This document shows, piece by piece, positions 6,340-11,062 of a DNA stretch of 11,062 nucleotides. Below the pieces are notes generated by a model. It was not told the origin of the DNA and did not search any database. It saw nothing but the letters and a program-made list of their open reading frames with translations. How positions within the stretch are numbered: position 1 is the first letter of the stretch; each line of letters starts with the position of its first letter. The position numbers and the translations under genes were made by a program. Origin of the DNA: JBKSMP01 sp964582055 (GTDB taxonomy: Bacteria; Verrucomicrobiota; Verrucomicrobiia; Opitutales; UBA9783); assembly GCA_964582055.1 (NCBI GenBank), contig CAZOPT010000026.1, forward strand, positions 1 to 11,062. Direction: 5' to 3'.

Positions 6340-7627
6340 TTCTTTTAGTTTTGGGAAAAATCTTATCATTCCCATAGAAGGCCCTATTGATTATGTTCAA
6401 GAATGTATTTTGCGCAGAGGTCTCAAAAAGGCAGAAGCGGAGCAATACGATCGTGTTATTTTAACGATTAATACGCCCGGTGGCCAAGTAGATAATATGC
6501 TAGAAATTTTGGAAATGTTACAAAAAGTAAAAATAGAAACTATTGCCTACATTCAAGAAGCAATTTCTGCAGGGTCTTTCATTGCTATTGCTTGCGATCG
6601 TATTTTTTTTATGCCAAAAGGTGTTATTGGAGCAGCTGCAGTTATTGATGGTGAAGGGAAAAACTTAGATAAAAATCTGCAAGCTAAAATGGATAGTTAT
6701 TTAAACGCTAAAATTCGAACCTTAACTGAAAAAGACCCAACACGTGCGTCCATCCAACGTGCAATGATGGACATCAACTTTGTCCTAAAATGGGACGATA
6801 AAGTCATTAAACCTGCTGGTGAGTTATTAACTTTAACCGCTGTAGAAGCAGAACAAAAATATAAAGGAAAGCCTTTATTGTCCGAAGGAACTTTTGAAAC
6901 GGAAAACCAATTGGTATCATTCCTCAATGGAAATGTTGAAGAAATGGATTACTTTAGATGTACCGGTTTTGAACGATTAGCAAAAATTATGAAACTATTC
7001 ATCCCATTCTTTTCAGGTATTGGATTTTTTCTTCTTTTCCTAGAATTCAAAACTCCTGGTTTTGGCCTTATGGGACTACTTGGGATAGGTTTTTTAAGCA
7101 TCAGTTTTTTTGTAAATTTTTTAGCAGGTTTTGGTGGATATGAAGCTTGGGGACTTTTATTTATAGGGATTTGTTGTATTTTAGGCGATCTTTTCTTTTT
7201 TGGAACATTAATTATTCTTTTCATAGGCATTATCTGCCTTCTTTTAGGACTCGGACTAAGTGGTATCGACATTTGGCCTGGCCTCGATTTCTCTTGGGGA
7301 TTACTCATTCAACCATTCAGCACTGTATTATACAGCTGCCTTATTACTTGTACCCTCATCGCAATTGCATGGAAATTAGGCTTGGTTCGTCGCGGTTTGA
7401 ATTATATTACACTTTTAAAAACAATCAACAAAACATCCCAAGCAACTTTAAATGAAAACCTTATTGGACAAACGGGTACTACACTTACACCACTTATGCC
7501 AAGCGGAAAAGTTATTATCAATGGACAAATTTGTGAAGCTTACACAGAAAACGAACCGCTTAATGCTAATACACCTATTATTATTACTGGTAAAAACACC
7601 TTTGCTTGGATCGTCCGAAAACAATGA
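6284..7627 (+). CDS. nfeD: NfeD-family membrane-bound serine protease (long form)
   Basis: Long-form NfeD proteins couple a ClpP-like serine protease domain to a membrane segment and a C-terminal OB-fold domain; archaeal relatives cleave stomatin. The 447-residue protein starts with a signal peptide (about 1-24). The protease domain (about 27-225) has TINTPGGQVDNM (61-72), the candidate nucleophile S95 in ISAGSF, and candidate general base K143 in LNAKIRTL. Hydrophobic helices fill about 236-365, and the NfeD OB domain spans about 390-447 (IGQTGTTLTPLMPSGKVIINGQ). The start at 6284 lies 56 bases inside lgt and is needed to keep the signal peptide; no other nearby Met would. No SPFH/stomatin-type partner is visible in the window. 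There is no good Shine-Dalgarno motif. Family is secure; substrate unknown. Confidence 0.92.
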   Translation: MSKNILFLKIVAFLSLGINSFSFGKNLIIPIEGPIDYVQECILRRGLKKAEAEQYDRVILTINTPGGQVDNMLEILEMLQKVKIETIAYIQEAISAGSFIAIACDRIFFMPKGVIGAAAVIDGEGKNLDKNLQAKMDSYLNAKIRTLTEKDPTRASIQRAMMDINFVLKWDDKVIKPAGELLTLTAVEAEQKYKGKPLLSEGTFETENQLVSFLNGNVEEMDYFRCTGFERLAKIMKLFIPFFSGIGFFLLFLEFKTPGFGLMGLLGIGFLSISFFVNFLAGFGGYEAWGLLFIGICCILGDLFFFGTLIILFIGIICLLLGLGLSGIDIWPGLDFSWGLLIQPFSTVLYSCLITCTLIAIAWKLGLVRRGLNYITLLKTINKTSQATLNENLIGQTGTTLTPLMPSGKVIINGQICEAYTENEPLNANTPIIITGKNTFAWIVRKQ

Positions 7628-7637
7628 ATAAAAGAGG

Positions 7638-7660
7638 TTGAAAGGATTTTTATCTTTCAA
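7638..7660. terminator. Hairpin between convergent nfeD and MATE genes
   Basis: TTGAAAG (7638-7644) and CTTTCAA (7654-7660) form a perfect 7-bp stem with a 9-base loop, in the 45-base gap between the two convergent stop codons. No strong U-run follows on either strand and the stem is AT-rich, so it would be a weak bidirectional terminator or an mRNA 3'-end stabiliser. Confidence 0.35.
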
Positions 7661-7672
7661 ATACAGAAATAA

Positions 7673-9061
7673 CTACGATTTTATTTTCTTTTGTTGCAAC
7701 CAAGTACCTTTATTAAACCAAAGTTTAAAAATAACAAGTAAGAGGAAACATTCCAAACACGATAATTGTGGATAAATAATCGGATTCCACTTTAATTTTA
7801 CAACAAAATAATAAGTCGGCACAATAATTAATCCCCAACAAAATACAACGTTAAAAATTAGGACTATTTTTGTTTTTGTTAAAGCAAACATAAAGTATTG
7901 TGCACAAAAACGTAGAGTGTCGAGAATGAATATAACCCAATACCATGCTAAAAATGCAGACATTTGCTTTTTAAACAAAGGATTTTCAAAAAGTTCTTCT
8001 GAAGAAAAGAAGCGAATCATTGGATTGGAAAACAGTAGAAAGATCAAAAAGAAGAGTGCAAAAAAGAATGTTAATCGACACGCTTGCTTTAAAACTGCTC
8101 GCATCAATGCAGGTTGTTCTGCTCCAATAAAATTTGAACAAAGCGTGCCTACACCTTTACTTATTCCATCCATGACAAAAAACATCACATTAAAAATAGT
8201 AAATGCAATGCTATAAGCAGTAAACATAAGCGATGAAGTATGTAATGCTAATAATTGATAACAAAGTGACCACCCAGTCATTAAACAAAAACAACCAATA
8301 GCATTGGGCATTCCCACATCCACGCATTGTTTAAAAAAACTCCAAGACCATTGAAATGAACTAATAGCATATTTTTCTCGATAATTTTTCTGAAGCAAAA
8401 GGAATAAAAAGACTAAAAAACTAAAAACATGTGTAATATTGGTCGCAAGTGCAGCACCAACAATTCCCATACTTGGAACACCTAAGCCACCAAAAACAAA
8501 CCAAATATCTAAAACTAAATTTAAACATCCACAAATTAATAAAACGATGGGTATTTTTTTGGTATCGCCTCGACCTACAAAAAATGCTCCCATGGCCCCA
8601 AAAGCAGCGATATCAAACGGTAATGTCAACAAAAGCATTTGTAAATAGGGAAGCGCCATTGTTTGAACGGTATCTGCAAGCAAATAACGCGCATTTAAAA
8701 TAATAGGCAGCAAGATTAATTCTGTTACAAACGAAAAGATAACCATTTGCCAAACAGCTGGCCCTATCTTTTTATACTCACGAGAACCATTAAAACGACC
8801 AATAAAGATTTCTGTCACAATAACAAATGATAACAAAAAACCTTCTATTGTCCAAAACCACGGTTGAGCTGCCGAGCAAGCAACAAAAGCTTCTGTTTGG
8901 TAACGAGCTAAAATAGCACGATCGATAAAAGTCATGCAACTTCCTGAAAAAGAAGCTAACATCAAAGGCCATGAAATCACCCACAATTCACCTAAGCTAC
9001 CAGACTGATAATGAGTCAAGTGTGATTCTTTTACAGTACTAACGGATCCTTCCGAAATCAT
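7673..9061 (-). CDS. MATE-family transporter
   Basis: A 462-residue integral inner-membrane protein with about 12 hydrophobic helices in two related halves, the pattern of MATE (multidrug and toxic compound extrusion) antiporters. Such proteins use Na+ or H+ gradients to export cationic drugs or metabolites. Typical blocks are LWVISWPLMLASFSGSCMTFIDRAIL (first helix region, 26-51), FVGRGDTKKIP (about 161-171), GVPSMGIVGAALATN (about 194-208) and, in the second half, DGISKGVGTLCSNFIGAEQ. The first 20 or so residues are hydrophilic and cytoplasmic. AGGA lies 4 bases before the ATG, one of the clearest ribosome sites here. It follows the beta-CASP gene by 6 bases, so the two are probably co-transcribed. 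Family is good; the substrate cannot be told. Confidence 0.88.
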   Translation of the reverse strand: MISEGSVSTVKESHLTHYQSGSLGELWVISWPLMLASFSGSCMTFIDRAILARYQTEAFVACSAAQPWFWTIEGFLLSFVIVTEIFIGRFNGSREYKKIGPAVWQMVIFSFVTELILLPIILNARYLLADTVQTMALPYLQMLLLTLPFDIAAFGAMGAFFVGRGDTKKIPIVLLICGCLNLVLDIWFVFGGLGVPSMGIVGAALATNITHVFSFLVFLFLLLQKNYREKYAISSFQWSWSFFKQCVDVGMPNAIGCFCLMTGWSLCYQLLALHTSSLMFTAYSIAFTIFNVMFFVMDGISKGVGTLCSNFIGAEQPALMRAVLKQACRLTFFFALFFLIFLLFSNPMIRFFSSEELFENPLFKKQMSAFLAWYWVIFILDTLRFCAQYFMFALTKTKIVLIFNVVFCWGLIIVPTYYFVVKLKWNPIIYPQLSCLECFLLLVIFKLWFNKGTWLQQKKIKS

Positions 9062-9065
9062 ACAT

Positions 9066-9069
9066 TCCT
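9066..9069 (-). promoter_or_regulatory. Ribosome binding site of the MATE gene
   Basis: AGGA lies 4 bases upstream of the ATG at 9061 on the minus strand and overlaps the end of the preceding beta-CASP gene. It is a short but plausible Shine-Dalgarno element, notable because most genes in this window lack one. Confidence 0.5.
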
Positions 9070-10438
9070 ATAACTCGTAACGCTGCCCAACATTGGGATT
9101 AAGCACATCAAAAGGCTTCATATGTTCTTCAAATTTTTGAACAAACCATTGACGAGCATCCTCATCACCATGTGTTAAAACTAATTTTTTAGGCTTTTGA
9201 GCCAAAACGAATTGATATAAATCTTCACGATCTGCATGTCCACTTAAATCAAATTTCTCAATTTTTGAACGAACAGGTATAGAATAATCAAATTTCTCGA
9301 ATTTAAACACTTCGTTGGGTTGAGTCTGCAAAAGTTGCCCCCCAGGTGTGCTTGGATCGCAATAGCCTACAAAACAAATCGAATTTTTATTGTCTTTTAA
9401 AAGACACGAAGCAATCTTATAAGCAGGTGTATGCTCTACAAGCATACCGCTACTTAATAAATAAATTGCAGGACCTTTTAATTTTGTTGTTTTTGGATCA
9501 ATTTTCTTACGGCGTAATCGTTTAATGTTTAACTTTTTTAAGATTTGCTGACTGAAATTAACTGCAGATGTGGTCTTTCCAATTGCATCAAAGGTACTAA
9601 CTAAAGCCATACCTAATCCTGAACAATAAATTGGACATTTCGGGTATTTATTCTTTTTTCTAGCATTGTAAAGCAATACTAACAGCTCTTGGATACGTCC
9701 TAATGCAAATGCCGGAATCAAGCAAATACCACCACGTTTTATTGTTTTAGAAATCGTTTTAATCAAACGTTCTTCTTCAGCTCGTCGCAAAGCTGTTCGT
9801 TCAGTACAACCACGCGTTGTTTCTAAAACTAAAATATCTAAGGGTGCTAATTGCGGAGCTTGTGCTCCTTTAAGAGAATTTTGATCGGAGAAAAGAATAT
9901 CACCCGTAATAAAGATTTGCCGACCTTCATATTCAATCAACAAACTCGACGCTCCTAAAACGTGACCTGCCGCAAAAAACGTCAATCGTGCTTGACGACC
10001 ATCTTTTTCAATACAGTACGGTTTTCCGAATTTAAGTGCAAAAAACCGTTTTTGAAGAACCGCAACATCTTCTTTTGTAAACAATGGGTATTCAGGAATT
10101 AATTTTTCATCCTTTTGCCGACGCATAACCGAATACGAATTTTCGAGCATTAAAGGCGCCAACAAACTCGTTGGATAACTTACAAGAACTTGTGCTTGTG
10201 GCTGCTTTTTCGCTAAAATCGGCACACCTCCCAAATGATCTAAATGGCAATGGGTTAAAGCAATAAAATCAATCGAATTAGGTTCCAAAACGTCAAAATT
10301 GGGTAATGCTTTATTACCTAAACGTTTAGGATCCATTCCCGCATCTATGACGAATTTAAAAGGCCCAACTTCCAATAAAATACTATTGGCACCGATATCT
10401 TTTTCAAAATTAAGATCTTGTATAAAAAATTTACTCAC
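9068..10438 (-). CDS. Beta-CASP metallo-beta-lactamase family RNase-like protein
   Basis: Zinc-dependent nuclease family of the CPSF-73/RNase J/YSH1 type, expected to cut RNA in the cytoplasm. The 456-residue protein has the metallo-beta-lactamase motifs H63-C-H65-L-D67-H68, H159 (AGHVLGA) and D180 (FITGD). The beta-CASP insert follows: motif A acid E206 in LETTRG (often ESTYG in relatives), the AFALGRIQELL helix (about 243-253), LLSSGML (327-333), motif B H401 in SGHAD and motif C H423 in LTHGDED. No KH or S1 domain is attached; a basic stretch (about 301-319, NIKRLRRKK) may bind RNA. The start codon is GTG: an in-frame TAG lies 3 bases upstream of it and the next Met is residue 35. No Shine-Dalgarno motif is seen. 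MATE follows after 6 bases; tmRNA is upstream. Confidence 0.9.
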   Translation of the reverse strand: MSKFFIQDLNFEKDIGANSILLEVGPFKFVIDAGMDPKRLGNKALPNFDVLEPNSIDFIALTHCHLDHLGGVPILAKKQPQAQVLVSYPTSLLAPLMLENSYSVMRRQKDEKLIPEYPLFTKEDVAVLQKRFFALKFGKPYCIEKDGRQARLTFFAAGHVLGASSLLIEYEGRQIFITGDILFSDQNSLKGAQAPQLAPLDILVLETTRGCTERTALRRAEEERLIKTISKTIKRGGICLIPAFALGRIQELLVLLYNARKKNKYPKCPIYCSGLGMALVSTFDAIGKTTSAVNFSQQILKKLNIKRLRRKKIDPKTTKLKGPAIYLLSSGMLVEHTPAYKIASCLLKDNKNSICFVGYCDPSTPGGQLLQTQPNEVFKFEKFDYSIPVRSKIEKFDLSGHADREDLYQFVLAQKPKKLVLTHGDEDARQWFVQKFEEHMKPFDVLNPNVGQRYEL

Positions 10439-10553
10439 ACACTAAAAATTTGTTATTTACAAAAACCTATGTTTTAATAATTTTTGCAGCTTACTATAAG
10501 TTAAAAAAATCCCATTGGCAAGCTTAATTCATTTTTACTTTTTTATGACACTT

Positions 10554-10934
10554 TGGTGGAGGTGGCGGGAATTGAACCCGCGTCTTTTACAGTGTCGATA
10601 AAAACTTCTACAGGTTTAGTACCTTGTTAAAGTCCAAAGTGATACCATAGGCACATGTTTCACTTTGCAAGTTGCCTAAAATACAGTGAAAATCGGCAAC
10701 ACTTTCCACTATACTCGCTCAAACAGCCCTCAATGCGTAACGAGCATCGGCATTAAAAGCAGAATTGTACTTTTTTGACAATTCATTAGATCAAGCAGCT
10801 ACCGCAAAGGAAGCGCTTGGGAATTTTACAACATTGTTTTCATTTATTGTTGCGATGGATTGATGACGAAGCCAACCATCATCTCCGACCTGCCGCTTTT
10901 ACCTCTTCTGCAAAATCGAATCCTTAACACCCCC
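10554..10934 (-). ncRNA. ssrA: Transfer-messenger RNA (tmRNA)
   Basis: tmRNA with SmpB frees ribosomes stalled on broken mRNA and tags the nascent chain for proteolysis. The 381-nt one-piece gene begins GGGGGUG at 10934 and ends CACCUCC-ACCA at 10554. The seven acceptor pairs include the G3-U70 wobble that marks alanine tRNAs. The T arm GCGGG-TTCAATT-CCCGC precedes the 3' acceptor strand, and CCA is encoded. The 5' end carries the typical GGATTCGA stretch after the acceptor. An internal reading frame (10853-10791) encodes the tag and ends with TGA. The stem GATGAT/GTCATC just upstream of the tag fits pseudoknot 1. The one-piece form rules out the permuted two-piece type. The MBL gene starts 116 bases downstream. 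Secure call, with exact ends supported by acceptor pairing. Confidence 0.96.
10791..10853 (-). other. tmRNA tag-peptide reading frame
   Basis: Reading from the probable resume codon GCA (10853-10851) to TGA (10793-10791) gives ATINENNVVKFPSASFAVAA, 20 residues. The hydrophobic C-terminus FAVAA fits recognition by ClpXP-type proteases, in place of the common LAA ending. The frame is the only one ending in an Ala-Ala tail; the resume codon is inferred by analogy with the usual GCA alanine resume codon. Confidence 0.8.
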
Positions 10935-10980
10935 AACTTTTCAAAGATCGCTTATGTAATTTCTTACTTTTTGCATTCTT

Positions 10981-10986
10981 TGTCAA
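10981..10986 (-). promoter_or_regulatory. Possible -35 element for ssrA
   Basis: On the minus strand a perfect TTGACA lies 47 bases before the tmRNA 5' end, just after the stop of the partial upstream gene. No matching -10 hexamer at 16-18 bases is convincing (GAAATT or AAATTA at best), so this is tentative. RNase P would trim the leader. Confidence 0.3.
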
Positions 10987-10998
10987 ACCAGAACTTAT

Positions 10999-11061
10999 TT
11001 AATAATCTTCATCTTCGCTTGGATACTCTCCATGAATCTTGTAATATTCAAAATCTTCCTC
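10999..11061 (-). CDS. C-terminal end of an unidentified gene entering the window
   Basis: The last 20 codons of a probable gene are visible, EEDFEYYKIHGEYPSEDEDY followed by TAA, with the rest beyond the right edge. The acidic, tyrosine-rich tail and the stop placed 65 bases before tmRNA suit a real protein end. Nothing here identifies the family. With only 20 codons seen, a chance open frame cannot be excluded. Confidence 0.45.
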   Translation of the reverse strand, partial: EEDFEYYKIHGEYPSEDEDY

Positions 11062-11062
11062 A

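Noticed and set aside
6949..7308. 119-codon minus-strand open frame opposite nfeD
   Set aside because: Low-complexity Pro/Lys/Arg-rich shadow of the hydrophobic NfeD membrane segment, with no family resemblance.
10502..10525. Terminator for ssrA (run of seven T on the minus strand)
   Set aside because: The T-run is present, but I could not build a stable hairpin before it; CCAATGG gives too short a stem and loop.
1..11062. CRISPR array, insertion sequence, phage gene, toxin-antitoxin or defence system
   Set aside because: No regular repeat-spacer pattern, terminal inverted repeats, transposase or related domains were seen; nearly all of the window is accounted for by conserved housekeeping genes.

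Overview
This is an AT-rich bacterial chromosomal window (GC roughly in the mid 30s by eye) carrying conserved housekeeping genes. I see no insertion sequence, prophage gene, CRISPR array or defence island. The best taxonomic guess is a member of the PVC group, most likely an AT-rich Opitutae-like Verrucomicrobiota. That rests on the look of the Lgt N-terminus, the short all-alpha dUTPase-like protein, the OB-HD protein and the bifunctional-nuclease-family protein. It is memory-based inference, and Chlamydiota or another low-GC PVC lineage is not excluded. Shine-Dalgarno motifs are weak or absent before most starts.

Region 1 (57-4829, minus strand) is one or two operons. In transcription order it holds a Mg2+ transporter (mgtE), an OB-fold plus HD-domain protein resembling YhaM-type 3'-5' exoribonucleases (8-base overlap with mgtE), a 161-base gap, then a RodZ-like cytoskeletal adaptor, a bifunctional-nuclease-family (DUF151) protein and a tRNA-dihydrouridine synthase. 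The last three are separated by only 1 and 5 bases, so co-translation is likely.

Region 2 (5044-7627, plus strand) starts with a complete tRNA-Lys(UUU) with encoded CCA. Only 10 bases later a dimeric-dUTPase/MazG-like gene begins, followed by lgt (lipoprotein diacylglyceryl transferase) and a long-form nfeD membrane serine protease whose signal peptide is encoded inside the last 56 bases of lgt. This looks like one transcript headed by a tRNA.

Region 3 (7673-11062, minus strand) holds, in transcription order, the acidic C-terminal tail of an unidentified gene entering from beyond the window, the tmRNA gene ssrA (381 nt, with an unusual 20-residue degradation tag ending FAVAA), a beta-CASP metallo-beta-lactamase RNase-like gene starting with GTG, and a MATE-family membrane transporter. 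nfeD and the MATE gene converge on a small hairpin.

Functionally the window combines RNA metabolism (tRNA, Dus, HD exoribonuclease-like, beta-CASP RNase-like, tmRNA), cell envelope work (RodZ, Lgt, NfeD) and transport (MgtE, MATE). I found no clear undescribed system. The points most worth a second look are the tRNA/dUTPase junction, the tmRNA tag, the scarcity of Shine-Dalgarno sites, the lgt/nfeD overlap and a consensus-like antisense promoter upstream of rodZ.
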